A DNA stretch of 64,000 nucleotides. Source: Siphlonurus alternatus (lineage: Eukaryota; Arthropoda; Insecta; Ephemeroptera; Siphlonuridae). Below the pieces are notes generated by a model. It was given only the letters and a program-made list of their open reading frames with translations. It was not told the DNA's origin and made no database searches. Shown here in pieces: positions 30,638 through 43,014 of this stretch (position 1 is its first letter; the number at the start of each line of letters is the position of its first letter). Made by a program: the position numbers and the translations under genes. The stretch lies in assembly GCA_949825025.1 (NCBI GenBank), contig OX463779.1, forward strand, positions 47,179,784 through 47,243,783, read 5' to 3'.

Positions 30638-31886
30638 CAAAATAACATATTGAAGAATCTATCGGTTCATTTTTTATGCTCCCACCAAATAACAACAACG
30701 AATGTATGAAAATATAAAAATGATATATGATAGCAAATAATGTATTATATAATTGATATAAAAAAATCAAACTCGACAGCCACCAATAGTAAATAAATAA
30801 CTGCATGATAAAGAATATGATGTATGAAAAAATATCTGTATAAAAACAAAAAAAGATTAATTGCTCAAAGTCAACATGTAATTAGTGTTTTATTATAAAT
30901 GGCATTGTTGCCAGCTGCGTGTTATCTACTTTTATGTAACAATGTGACGTTATCATGAAACGTTGCAAAAATACGAAAGTAAATAAAGAATTAAAAGTTA
31001 TTATCGTCACGTCGTCATGGCAACCAAAATGTGCGTGCATAGACATGTTTTGTGTTGTCTCCATCAGTCAAGTTTTGCTTTGTTTACTGAAAAGAGTTCT
31101 TTCATATAAACAAAGTGGGGTCTTCTCCCGATAGATGAGGCTTCAAATGAGTGCGCTTTGCGATGCTCACTTGTGTCGCTAAGGTTCATTTTGTACTTAA
31201 AAATACAAATTTTGTACTTTTTGTACTTAATTTTGCACTTAAAAATGAAGCAAAGTGTTTTTTTTTAACTTTTCTCAGTAATGAATGAAGTAAAAAACTA
31301 AATATTGCATTAACCAATGTATTTTTCGGTTGGGACCGAAGTTCCGTAAAGGAATTTTCCCTAAAAAAATCTTCTTATTGAAAAAAAAAAAAAAAAAAAA
31401 AACGAATTTACGTCTTTTTATTACGTTGGTTTAATTGGATAGGACGGTGGGAACACTGAACAATCAGCTGCTTTGAAGCCTCTATTGTTGCTGTCCCTGT
31501 CTGTAAGCGATCTCGATCAATGTATTTCAGTATATTGTTGAAGTCACGTGCAAGCTGTCTGCAGCCATATCGTGTGTGGACATGCATTCACATGTTCTTC
31601 CCTTTCTATCTTTTGGAGCAACCCTTTTGCTCCCTTAGAGACGAGAAATGTAATTTGAAAACTTTAGCATTGCTACCTCCCCTAACAGTTGCAAGCAAAG
31701 TTCTGTTGCCACTCTGTTGACGCATTAAACTGGATTAGAGTGTGGGCGGGAGAAAACTCAGTTGCCGGTAGCGTGTTGCCAAACCTCCTTATTCCCACAG
31801 TGACTACATTGCACTGTTAATATACTGCTGCGTACGTTTCATTTGCACGGTTATATCCTGAGTTCCAGTTCGTTTCATCTATATAG

Positions 31887-32016
31887 GTACACTCATCGCC
31901 TTGGTAAAATTTCACTCCTACAACCTTATTAATCATCATCATCTTCTGTGTTATTCTTACGGGGCATGGTGATTAACAAGGCTGCAAAGGGAAATTTTCC
32001 AAGGCGACGAATGTAC
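31887..32016. mobile_element. MITE M
   Basis: Same ends (TACACTCATCGCCTTGG / CCAAGGCGACGAATGTA) and inner arms. A further copy lies 43 bp downstream. Confidence 0.8.
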
Positions 32017-32058
32017 GTACATATGTGTATATTATATACTCTATATAATATACTCAGA

Positions 32059-32181
32059 TGTACACCATAGTCGCCTTGGACAATTTTCCACTTGCAATCT
32101 TGTTAATCACCATTCCCTGTGTTATTCTTACGGGGCATGGTGTTTAACAAAGCTGCAAAGGGAAGTTTTCCAAGGTGACGC
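32059..32181. mobile_element. MITE M
   Basis: Second member of a close pair. GTACACCATAGTCGCCTTGG and TTTTCCAAGGTGACG ends, same centre TGTGTTATTCTTACGGGG. Confidence 0.8.
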
Positions 32182-33136
32182 AACTTTACTTCGTTCTATG
32201 TTAAAAAATTATATTTGCTTCATTAATATTCCAATAAAGTCATCGCAAAGTTTTAGTATATTATCTTAGTAATTTTTACTCACTTATACTAACTTCCTTT
32301 ATATGCATGCATCAATATAATATTGTCAATATAAGCTCACCCCAATATTCCTACAGATTAAGACATGAAATATGATAATTAATGAATAGTGAAAAAAAGC
32401 TTTTAAATTCCCCCTTGGAACATTTGGGACTTTTTTTCCTTTTTTTATTTGAATTTTCTGAGCAATGGATATTATTATGTATTTTTAAACACAAAATAAA
32501 AGTCAATATATCGATGTATCCTAACTTTTAGAAACTGTATCTCCCAAACTTCTTTAAATAAAAATAAACTCAGTTGTCTAAATCAATTTCTTCGCTCGCA
32601 TGATGTTATATTTATCACGTTTCAACTGTTTTTCTTGAAAAAATAACTTTTGAATGTTAAGTTTGATCTTGGAGAATTTATTTCCAGCCCACTCGTTCTT
32701 GAACGATGACGTTTTTTTTTTAAACTGAATGTCCGATCTGATGTCACTCGCATTGTGTTAACATGAAGGGGGGGGGGGGATGTTTAATTCAAACTGCACA
32801 TCCCGAGCGAGGAGCTATAAAACCGCAGCGGCCCTGCAATGCGCATGATTGGATGAGAGTGGTGAGAAAAACGACCTCTTTATCCTTCCACCTCGCCTGT
32901 CTTTTCCTTTCTTCTCGCTCAGTGATTAAAAAAAATATATATATTTTTACTTAAACTTTTTTAATTGTCTTTTATTTATAATATAAAAAAGAAATTATAA
33001 CTTTAAAAAGAAAAATATTTAAAGAGAAAGAAAGAGTTTTTCAATTAACTCTTATCTCGTTGTTAAAATTTATTTAGTATATTTATTTGAAGACTAATTT
33101 GTAACTCCATTCAGGTGGTTCTTCTCTTGGGCTTGA

Positions 33137-33259
33137 ATGGGAGACTGGCCGGGTGGTAGTCGTAGCTTCATCGATCTAGTCAGACCGAAATACCCGCAGC
33201 AGCAGCAGCAGCAACCCGGCGGATCGGCGGGCCTGTTGCATGTCGTTCTCCACATGTTC
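33137..33259 (+). other. Possible coding exon with a CAG run (unproven)
   Basis: After a plausible acceptor (ctccattcag at about 33114) there is a stop followed by ATG at 33137. The frame MGDWPGGSRSFIDLVRPKY is followed by six Gln codons and PGGSAGLLHVVLHMFTKMH. The GC content drops sharply further on. I see no clear donor and no known family, so this may be a first coding exon, a leader, or chance. Confidence 0.25.
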
Positions 33260-33498
33260 ACCAAAATGCACTCATTGTTGATTGATCGGAAGAAACAGAG
33301 AAGTTTTAGAAGCTGTTTATTAGCCTTAGGAGAGAAGGGGAGGGAGGGGGTTGAGACGATCCGTAACTTTTTAAATAGGAAAAAAAAAGTGAAATATTGC
33401 TTTAAAAATTCTGAAAAAAATTGTAATCCTTAGTTAGCCACCCAACCATGCATTTCCAAAAAAAATATATATATATATTTACTGTATATATGTATGTA

Positions 33499-33499
<1 letters not shown>

Positions 33500-33571
<72 letters not shown>
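33500..33571. repeat. (TA)n microsatellite followed by a C run
   Basis: About 72 bp of TA followed by TCCCCCCCCCCTCCC. The long Ile-Tyr open frame here is only this repeat translated. Confidence 0.95.
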
Positions 33572-33574
<3 letters not shown>

Positions 33575-33610
33575 CCCCCCCTCCCTTGGTATAGCATGTG
33601 ACAAAAAGTG

Positions 33611-33936
33611 AATGGAGTACCGACCTCATTTTTTTTATCGCAGAAATGGATAGAGGGTGCAAAAATATGCTACTCTGAATTTTTTCAGATTTTTCTGAGA
33701 CCGGAAAGTATTTTTAAAACAAATAATTGAAAGTCCGTTTTGATAACGTCACGAGGCGCCTCTCCTAAAGAAAAGGATAGGACATTAACGCCTGTGACGT
33801 CACAAAAAGAACTTTCAATATTTTTTTAAAAATACTTTCCGGTCTCAGAAAAATCTGAAAAAATTCAGAGTATAGCATATTTTTGCACCCTCTATCCATT
33901 TCTGCAATAAAAAAAATTTGAGGTCGGTACTCCATT
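33611..33936. mobile_element. MITE O (AATGGAGTACCGACCTCA ends)
   Basis: Long fold-back with ends AATGGAGTACCGACCTCA and TGAGGTCGGTACTCCATT. Arms include AGAAATGGATAGAGGGTGC and TGAGACCGGAAAGTATTTTT. A central CACGAGGCGCCTCTCC is itself palindromic. Confidence 0.85.
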
Positions 33937-34610
33937 GGTAATGCTAAGGTTAACCTGAATCGAAAAACTGCATTGTTTTATTATTAAATATTCGGAGAGC
34001 GTCTTGAATTTTGTATTTTCAATTTGTTTGAACCCTTTAACACACTTACAACCCGCACTGCAAAACGTTATGACGTCACAGTCATGAAAATATTTAACAC
34101 ACAAGTACAGCAAAATACATTGCATGACTATGACGTCACAGCGCCTTTCCTCTTGATTTTTAGGCTGTTAAAGGACCAAAAAAATATTAAAAAATTGACA
34201 GTACAAAACCTCAGGAATCTCAGGATCCTCTATACAAATATGCAATAAAAAAATATTCATACAGTAAGTTGTCTATTATCCTATATTTGCAATGATTTTA
34301 TTAAAGTCGTAAAAGTTGACTGCTGGAAAGAGAAACATTTGAAAAAATGGTAGAAATCTTCTGTTTAACATTTTTTCTACTGCATGATGCATGAATTATA
34401 ATAATTGTCATACTTTATGTTTTAATTACATGCAATGTAGTAAAAAAGTGTTATTTTTTTAATGCACTTACAAAACAACAATTACATACCTGTGGTAATA
34501 TAAGTTTATAATGTACAAACATCAGTACACACTAACCTCATTCATGCATGCTTTAAAAACATGCAGTTAACATGTCAACAATACTGCATAAATAAATATC
34601 TGGGGAACAC

Positions 34611-34944
34611 TAAGAACTATATACTGGGAGGACGGCCTATCTTTAAAACCGGCTACTGTTGCCGCCAACGCGCCGCCATTTGCTCAACCCTGTGACGTCA
34701 TGACCTTGACTTTTCTAGCGCATTTGATTGGCTTAGAGTCGGCTACAAAGAATCCGCGGTCAAAGATGCTGCTTTATTAGCCATCTGTCAAATTTATGAA
34801 GCTGTCAAATCTTTGACGTCCTCAAAGAAACCGCCCGAACACGTGGCTTATTTAGCGGACTTCCCCGAAGGTTGGCGAGAATGGTCGAGTATTGAGGTTC
34901 TTCAAAAAGTTGTCCTAGGCCGTCCTCCCAATATACAGTCGTTG
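34611..34944 (+). mobile_element. Short transposon U with 9 bp target duplication
   Basis: TAAGAACTATATACTG and CAATATACAGTCGTTG form imperfect inverted ends (11 of 16). GGGGAACAC flanks both sides (34602-34610 and 34945-34953). GGGAGGACGGCCTA is mirrored by TAGGCCGTCCTCCC just inside. The interior is GC-richer than its surroundings and open in one + frame from 34696 past the right end to a TAA at 34984-34986. I recognise no protein family in it. The target length would suit Mutator-like or hAT-like elements; superfamily unassigned. Confidence 0.72.
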
Positions 34945-35117
34945 GGGGAACACTCCATTGTCAGAGGTAACATGTTCACTGCTTAATTTTGTCATCTTAA
35001 TTTACTCAGAAAAGTTAGGTGAAAATCCCTCGTGTCTTAGAGGACATCTTAACACCCAGACATGAATGTAATGCTCCACCGAGGCTTGTTTTGGTTATAA
35101 TTTATCGTTAATATTAC

Positions 35118-35425
35118 TTAGTGGGTGTGTGGCGCAGTGCACTTGACCGGGTCTTGTTAGATCACCGAAGTCAAGCAACGCCGAGCGTGGTTAGTAGTTG
35201 GATGGGGGACCATTTTCAACGAAAAAAAAAAAGAAAACTTTCCCACCCAGGGGTAAATCTTTGCGCTTTTCCACTATGTGATTTCCCTGGCTTTGAACCA
35301 TTGTACTTCAGGTTCATTAACAAAAGCTGTAGCGTCCATCCTGAATAAGATTTCCACATTTCCCTCAGTCACAGGCAAATGCCGGGATGGATTGCAAGGC
35401 CGTGGCCTCCCCCATTCCGGAAGAG
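35118..35425 (+). mobile_element. 5S-derived SINE, diverged subfamily (copy G)
   Basis: The head is the clearest 5S match in the window: GATCACCGAAGTCAAGCAAC, GCCGAGCGTGGTTAGTAG, TTGGATGGGGGACC. These positions cover the internal control region of 5S genes. The body aligns only loosely with the other copies (CTTTGAACCATTG, CCCTCAGTCACAGGCAAATG), so this is probably an older or separate subfamily. Confidence 0.75.
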
Positions 35426-35479
35426 CTCGCGAAACGCTCAAGTTAGGGCTTCGGAAGGTTCGCGGTTTCAAAGTATAAG

Positions 35480-36584
35480 TATATAATTATTGTTAGTAAT
35501 TAGGAGTACTCAATAGAGTTTGATAAAAAATATATATTTCTGTAACAACTTTGAACTGTACCGACGGAGGCGTAAGGAACTTCTACATTGTAAACATGTA
35601 CGATATGTTACGTTTGGAAGAATATCACATCGGCAGCAGTGCGACCTGTTGTGTCCGAGAGAGATAAGAGCCGGTCAGGTCAGCGAGACGACTCGCAGGT
35701 ACATTGACTCAGAAACTTGACAATTTTTCTGTAACTAAAATTTTCAAGCAGTATGCAATTTTAGAAGCTCCTTATGCCCCTGCATGAACGAAAATAGCAA
35801 CAATTTCAAACTATCAAACAAGAAAACGATTTTGAGGCTAACTTTAATTTTCGACTCTCATATTTCTCGTACAAAACGAACTGCTTGTAAAATTACAAAA
35901 ATTAGATGCATGCATGAAGTATGCGTACTTCACCTAATATAAAATAATTAATATATGTTTACGCAATTGGACTTTTTGACATATCAAAATTAATAAATAT
36001 TTATTTCAAACCAAAATAATTAAACTGATTTTTTTATTTTTAATTGTTTATGTTTGTTATTAAAGTTAAAATAAATAAAGTAAATTATTTTCATTAAAAC
36101 TTTTATTTGTTGTTACACATAATTATTATCAATTACCATATTTAACTCAAATATGCAAATTATTTTTTATTTATTTTAACTAATTATATTTACACATACA
36201 TGGAAAAATATTTACATTGAACAAAATAATTATTTCAAAATTATCACAGCTAAATATTTTTATTTGAACGTTATACAAATTTTATTATTTATTACAAAAA
36301 ATCTGGTGACATTTTTATTTACAAAACAAGAAAAGTTAATCCTCTGCAAAATTGAAAAAAGAATTTTCATCATGTACTTTGATAAATTTAATATTAAAAT
36401 TTTCTTAACTCGTTATACCTTTAAGAGTGAAAGAAAATTCCCAACTTTAAGAATTCAATTTTGTTGTTTATTAATATTTTTTGTTTTGTTAAATTGTTCC
36501 AAAACCTCATTCTTTTGAAAAGAGTTGCATATTATTATATATTAAGTTAATTCTTTGTAGTTTTTGCTCTTTCATGGAAATGGA
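35480..36584. other. AT-rich spacer, nothing recognised
   Basis: Low-complexity A/T sequence with short chance frames only. Confidence 0.5.
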
Positions 36585-36917
36585 CATCCTACATGAATTA
36601 TTTTGTTGCAGAAATGAATAGAGGGTACCAAATTTTGCTAGTCTTATTTTGTTCAGATTTTTTGCAGACCACAGTAAATATTTAATATGTAATTATATAA
36701 TTATATTGAAAGTACACGGAAGGAGGCGTCACTTATTAATAAAAGATAGGACTAAAAAAGGAATGGGTACAAACCTGAACTTTGAACAACTTTTCAGCAA
36801 TACTTCTTGACCTCTCGAAAAAAAAAACAAAAAAAAACAAAAAAAAAAAAACAAAAAAAAAACGAGTAATACAATTAATTTGGTGCCCTCCATTCATTTC
36901 TGCAATAAAAAAATACA
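36585..36917. mobile_element. MITE O, degenerate copy
   Basis: Inner arms GCAGAAATGAATAGAGGGTA and CCCTCCATTCATTTCTGC remain, with an A-rich (A9C)n-like run at 36826-36862. The outer ends are not recognisable. Confidence 0.6.
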
Positions 36918-37082
36918 TGTACTTAAATTTGTAACATACGAAAATATCTCCGTATTTCCTTACTTTTTGTATCAGAAACTCTATAGAGCAAAACGCGTTT
37001 ATTGATAAAATGTGAGTTTCTTGAAGCATGATATTATGTGACATATAGAAGTGTACACTTTATCACGATGAGTGACAGGCGA

Positions 37083-37240
37083 GGATCCAGGGGGGGGCGG
37101 GGGGGGACTACCGCCTCCCCTTGAAATGTTGGATTTAACATGGGAAATATAGGCATTTCCCCCACTCTATTTTTTTAACATTGGCTTCAGGGAGGCTGCC
37201 CTTCTTCCTCCCCGATTTCTTTTTTCTGGATCCGCGCCTG
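37083..37240. mobile_element. GGATCC-end MITE X
   Basis: GAGGATCCAGGGGGGGGC and TTTCTGGATCCGCGCCTGG ends. Shares AATGTTGGATTTAACATGG and AGGCATTTCCCCCACTC with the 6746 copy in inverse order. Confidence 0.65.
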
Positions 37241-38641
37241 GAGGATGCTAAAATACCACCAATTAAGAATTTCCGTAAAGTTACGCAAGAAATTAACATG
37301 TATTTCCTGTGCTTCAGTCTTGCGTAACTTTACGCAAACTGTTAATTGGAGGTATTTAACACCCCCCTGATGAGTTAAGTTTGTGCGTGATGAATAATAC
37401 AATATAGTCAATAAAATCAAAAGGATTCACCTCCATGTTATTAATTTAAAAACTGCATGGCGTGTTTGAGTTTTATATTCTTATACATGAAATTTCATAC
37501 AAAATATTGAATTTCCTTATTTTTATATCTCTTACCAAACTCCCCTTCCTCTCCATTAATCCAACAACGTCATTTTCAATAAAAGTAGGGGAATGTATTT
37601 TCATTTAAGTCAAGGTCAAACCAGCTTTTTTGACGCACAATAATAATAAAAAAAAATGTTATAGGGATCTATAGAATATCTTTGTGCCTGGGGTGATATT
37701 GAAAGGTAGTCTTTTTTTTATCAGATCATTTTTGTGTGTGGCTGGCATGAGACCCGGGAATGCTTGCTTTGGGCCCGGCTGCTGCTATTGGCCCCTCCCC
37801 CCCTCACCTTTGCTTGCTGACTGCGCGGACTCATGTTGAATGACTCGACCTCTGTTGAAACGACGATTCTATATTTTTACTCTCTAGTCCCTAGTGAGAT
37901 AATATCTAAAAATGTAATATATTAGGACAGTTCTCTGAAAGGAATTTGATAATACAATGAATCAAGTTAGTAAATAGTATAAAATTATTGAAAAGTCTTG
38001 AAATATTGCATTTTACATAATGTAAAAATATACTCTGGTTCTTATTTAACTTAATTTTCGTCGTTTCTGTAACGTCTTTAGTCATTGTTGTGTTGTTTGT
38101 AACGAAGAACGTCACTGGCCGAGCCGAAGGAGACCCGAGGGTTTCCGATGAACAACCAAGTTAAAAATATGAATAATAATTACGGCCGCCATGAGCCCCT
38201 GGCAGGTTAGGCTAACTTGCAAGCACACATGAACAACAAGTTGCAGATCTGTAGGCGCTTACCGCATTTCGAATAATTATAATTAAATATATTAATTTAA
38301 ATTTAAGTCTTTTCGTAAAAGCAAGTCGATTCATAATATTAAGAATCTGATGAAACATTTGTGCAGGAAACATAAGGAAAAGCTGATTATTGATTGTCAT
38401 CTAAATGTATATGTTTATGAACAGAGCTTACGTCATGATTAATGTAATTAAAATGTATAATTTATTATCTTATTAAAAATAATTATTATTACATCAACAA
38501 GAAAAATAATGAATATATGATGTATTGACTTGTATTTCTGATCACTGATCAGACCTTTTCATTTCTGAGAATTTATTTTTGTATAAATTGTACGTATCTA
38601 TTTTTTATTAATTAATATATTTTATTTTCAGTGTAACGAAA
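37241..38641. other. AT-rich spacer, nothing recognised
   Basis: One short inverted pair (CCGTAAAGTTACGCAAG at 37270 and CTTGCGTAACTTTACGC at 37319) could be a small fold-back. Otherwise no feature. Confidence 0.45.
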
Positions 38642-38967
38642 TAATGAAGTATCAACCTTAATTTTTTTTATTGCAGAAATGGATAAAGGATGCAAAGTTT
38701 AGCTACTCTGATTTTTTCAGATTTTTTACAGCCCTGGAAGTATTTTTAAAAAATTATTGAAAGTCCTTTTTGTGACGTCACGAGGCGCCTCTCCTTAAGA
38801 AAAAGATAGGACTTGCCGCCGCGTGACGTCACAGAAAGGACTTTCAATAGTTTTTTAAAAATACTTCCAGGGCTGTAAAAAATCTGAAAAAAAAAAATTC
38901 ATGGTAGCATAACTTTGCAACCTCTATCCATTTCTGCAATAAAAAAAATTGAGGTCGATACTCCATT
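38642..38967. mobile_element. MITE O, second copy
   Basis: Same arms and centre (GTCACGAGGCGCCTCTCC), ends AATGAAGTATCAACCTTA and GAGGTCGATACTCCATT. Confidence 0.83.
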
Positions 38968-39733
38968 CAACAAAACAAACAACAGAGTACATTTCGTAAT
39001 CTAGTCACAATGTAACAACTGGTATTTAATAAATTAAATAATTATATTATTTGAAATATATTTATTAATACCTTTTCACATCTATACTTAAAAAAGCAGT
39101 CGTCGAAACAGAGTTGTAAGCAGTTTCATATAATATTATAATATTGACAAAGAATATTATTCAATAAAGAGTTCGACTCTAGTAAGTTACCAGAAAATAT
39201 AAAATATAATTGGTTAATAAATTTTATTTAAAATGTTTGTTTAAATTGGAAATGTTATAATGTTGTGCAAGTTTTATTTGGAAGTATGATTAAAATTTTA
39301 TGTAGTAGTAGTTAGTAATATTGGTATAATTGTATGTTTTTTTTTTTTTTTGGTTTCTTTTTTTATTATTTTGTTGACGTGAATCATGTTGTAATGTACA
39401 ACCAGCTATTTGAAAATAAATTATTATTATTATTCTCTATCAAAGTCACATTTACTTAGACAGAAACTGATGAAGGTAAATTTAAGATTTGAAATCTTGA
39501 TTCAAAAATATATTTTTGGCCCTGTATTAAATTTCAATTATTGCACATTTGAACAGAGGACCTCCAGTTACGTAATTATTGTAATTTTTTTAACTGTGTA
39601 ACATCCTTAAAAAATGTGCTTTACAATGCTGATACTACGTAAAATCATATAAAATAGTATTTATCACCCAATATAGAAATAGGGTAAGGTCTATGAAAGT
39701 CAACTTTTTGCAACACGATTTTAAGTATTTTAA

Positions 39734-40115
39734 TTAAGGTAGAGATAACGCCGAACAGCTGATCGACGTAATGCCCTTTGATTAACATGTAAACCTTAGC
39801 AAATTGACAAAAATTCTGAAATTTTTTTTTAGTGCCTAAAAGCCATAGAAAAAATTTCAAAACGATTTAACGAGCCGTTTTTTTTAATTATTTTTTTTAA
39901 TTTTCAGCATATAGGACTTTCCCATGGAGAGCCAAACTAAAAAATTAATTTAAAAAAATCGGCTTTTTAAATGTTTTTGAAACTTTTGCTATGGCTTTTA
40001 GGCACTAATATCTGCCTCTCAAAAAAATTTCAGAATTTTTGTCAATTTGCTAAGGTTTACATGTTAATAAAAGGGGATTACGTCGAACAGCTGTTTGACG
40101 TTATCTCTACCTTAA
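39734..40115. mobile_element. TTAA-J fold-back MITE
   Basis: Same ends and arms as the copy at 2160, with centre CAGCATATAGGACTTTCCC and no microsatellite. Confidence 0.85.
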
Positions 40116-40997
40116 TAATAATAAAAAAATGCCATGATGTATTTTAAAAATAGCGGAAAAATATAATATTCTTTTTAATATTATTATATTTAATAAAGAA
40201 CTAAAAAAAAAAAATTGGCACAACTTATGTTCTATTCATACATATTTTTTTGAGGAGAGGGTCTGATTGTCCATCCACTCGTTTACAAAGCACACGTCAT
40301 AATACAGCAGGACTAGTTTTCCCCCTGCATCTATTCTCTATCAAAACAGGTTTATACTTCTATCATGACAAAACTCTCCATCCGCACTCAAATTTTCTTT
40401 CAATTATTTTTCTCTTTTAATGCGTGCTAGTAACATCTATCCTAGAAAAAATTCTATATATTTTTATAGTAAATCGTTTTTTTTTATTTAATAATTAAGG
40501 GTAAGATAACGCCACCAAAATGATAAAAAAAATCCCTCACACGAAAATTATGAAAAAAATTTAAAATGTTCCCCTCTACACCCCATGCATATAGTATATT
40601 ATATTATATAGTAGCTAAAATATCAGGTATACAAATTTACAAATAATACGATCTAGTTTTTGAGTTATGAATTTTTGAAGTTGACTACTTTAACATGGAG
40701 AAATGGAACTTCCATGTTATTAAGGGTAAGGTAACGCCACCAATGTTAAAAAAAATCCCTCTCACAAAAATTTTGAAAAAAATTTAAAATGTTCTCCTCT
40801 ATACCCCCTATCAGTACCTAAAATATCAGGTGTACAAATACGATCTAGTTTTTGAGTTATAAATTTTTAAAGTTGACTACTTTAACATGGAGAAATGAAA
40901 CTCCCATGTTAAATTGGTCAACTTTAAAAATTCATAACTCAAAAACTAGATCGTATTTGTATACCTGATATTTTAGCTACTGATAGGGGGTGTAGAG

Positions 40998-43014
40998 TAG
41001 TGCTGTTGAAAATTTTCGGATTTCGGATTTTCGGATATTTTATTATCCGGATATCCGGATTTTGGAGAAATGGATATCCGGATAGTCGGATTTTCGGATA
41101 TCCGGATATCCGATTATCCGTTTGAAATTTCGGATATCCGAAATCCGATCGGAGTTCGGATATCCGAACTCTGATCGGATATTCGGATATCCGAACTTCG
41201 ATCGGATAACCGGATATCCGAACTCCGATCGGATAATCGGATATCCGAACTCCAATCGGATAATCGGATATCCGAACTCTGATCGGATAATCGGATATCC
41301 GAACTCCGATCGGATTTCAAATATCCGAAATTTTGATCGGATATCCGGATATCCGAAAATCCAGTATTTCAAATATTCTACAATCCGAAACCTACAGTCG
41401 AATTTCGATCGAATTTCTGAATTTCAGCTTTTGCTTTCGGATAATTTGGATGTGAAATTAAGCATGACTGTAATTAGTATAATACTGTAATTCAAATATT
41501 TAGTTTTAAATTGTTATGTGTATTCGCAATTGCACTTTAAATTATGAATAGTACATATACTACAAATAGTACAATACAAATGTACAAATCACAAAATAGA
41601 AAATACCACCTTATAAAGAATACTATATATAATTATATAGTTATATACTAGATAATCTAGTAATTTAAAATTTAAAAAAAAAAAAAAAAAAACTGGGCTA
41701 CGTAGGTATAACTAGTAAGTATAAGTACGTTACTATATTATATACTAACTACCTAACTACGTACATTTTGTACCCTAAATTATAAATTGCCACATAAAGA
41801 TTATATCGAGTTTAAAGTTAAAGAGAGTATAATAATTAATCAATTTAATCTAATCACGGTACTATCTATATTCTATATAAATATTACGTACTATAATGTC
41901 ATAATATCTATTTATCTATACGAGTACGAGGTGAAAGAATTAAACTGCGTGAGGTGAGAAACGAAATTTAAATGCCAGAGAGCTGAACGCTCCAACTCTA
42001 ACGTCCTTGAAATCGCGTGATCTACTTGTGAACTCTTGAGGCCTGTTCGTAAACCCTGCTCGGTGTACACTTTCTGCACCCAATCGACCTTATGTACATG
42101 CGATATAAGGTCGATTGGGTGTAGAAAGTGTACACCGAGCAGGGTTTACGAACAGGCCTTTGAACAAGAATGAGAGATAATTTAACAGCCAGGCGCCGGC
42201 CGGACGTGCACGGGCGCGCAGCATTGGTTTCTGGAATTTCGTCCACACTCCACAAAGTCGCAAATATTCTCTCCACATTTCACATCCTGCCGATGCTACT
42301 GTTTGCAAGGCTAAAAATACATTCTGAGTCATTCTGACCGCTGAAAATATTCTGAATATTATTCTGATTGGTTGACTGATATTATTCAGAATGTTATATA
42401 GGGTGCTCCACTGCAGGACTTCAACTAACATTAACGCAAGAAATATTGAAGACAGTGTGAAAACACGTGCGTCTTCAATCTTCATGTAAAAAAAATATCA
42501 GTTATATTAACTTATAATAACTTAATAACTTATATTTCTTTTACTGTAGTAGAAAAACTGGAAAATTTTCATACTTTTATAGTTTATAATTTGTAATATA
42601 TTATATAATATCGTATATTATACAACATATTTTACAATTATAATTATATTATAAATATAATTCAAAATCAGTTTCGGATATCCGGATATCCGAGAATTCG
42701 AAATCAGTTTCGGATATCCGAAAATTCGAAATCAGTTTCGGATATCCGGATATCCGAGAATTCGAAATCAGTTTCGGATATCCGAAAATTCGAAATCGGT
42801 TTCGGATATCCGGATATCCGAAAATTCAAAATCAGTTTCGGATATCCGGATATCCGAAAATCCGAAATCAGTTTCGGATATCCGGATATCCGAAAATCTG
42901 AATATAGTTTCGGATATCCGATTATCCGCAAATCCGAAAATTCGGATTTCGGATTTTCGGATATTTTCGAATCCGGATTTCGGATTTTGAAATATCCGGA
43001 TATCAACAGCACTA
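40998..43014. mobile_element. Non-autonomous hAT-type element with CGGATATCCG arrays
   Basis: Perfect 12 bp terminal inverted repeats TAGTGCTGTTGA / TCAACAGCACTA are flanked by an exact 8 bp target duplication GTGTAGAG (40990-40997 and 43015-43022). Both features are typical of hAT transposons. The sub-terminal 300 bp on each side are arrays built around CGGATATCCG: about 27 bp units on the left with GATCGGATAAT spacers, and longer units on the right with TTCGAAATCAGTTT-like spacers. No transposase frame is visible. A long perfect palindrome sits in the middle (42040-42158). The element lies inside a TTAA fold-back element. Confidence 0.88.
42040..42158. repeat. 119 bp near-perfect palindrome within the hAT element
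   Basis: GGCCTGTTCGTAAACCCTG and CTCGGTGTACACTTTCTGCA on the left are repeated in reverse complement on the right around a centre near ATGTACATG. The sequence would form a hairpin with arms of about 50 bp. Confidence 0.85.

Noticed and set aside
26195..32181. CRISPR-like spaced repeats
   Set aside because: The repeats are palindromic MITEs with irregular spacing in an animal genome.
33402..33662. Open frame with a long Ile-Tyr run
   Set aside because: Translation of a TA microsatellite.
35130..35220. A genuine 5S rRNA gene
   Set aside because: The 5' part does not match, the 3' end of 5S is missing, and the body continues into the SINE sequence.
41043..41490. Open frames on both strands with repeating Gly-Tyr-Pro motifs
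   Set aside because: They arise from the CGGATATCCG array in the hAT element and read similarly on both strands, so they are DNA repeats, not proteins.
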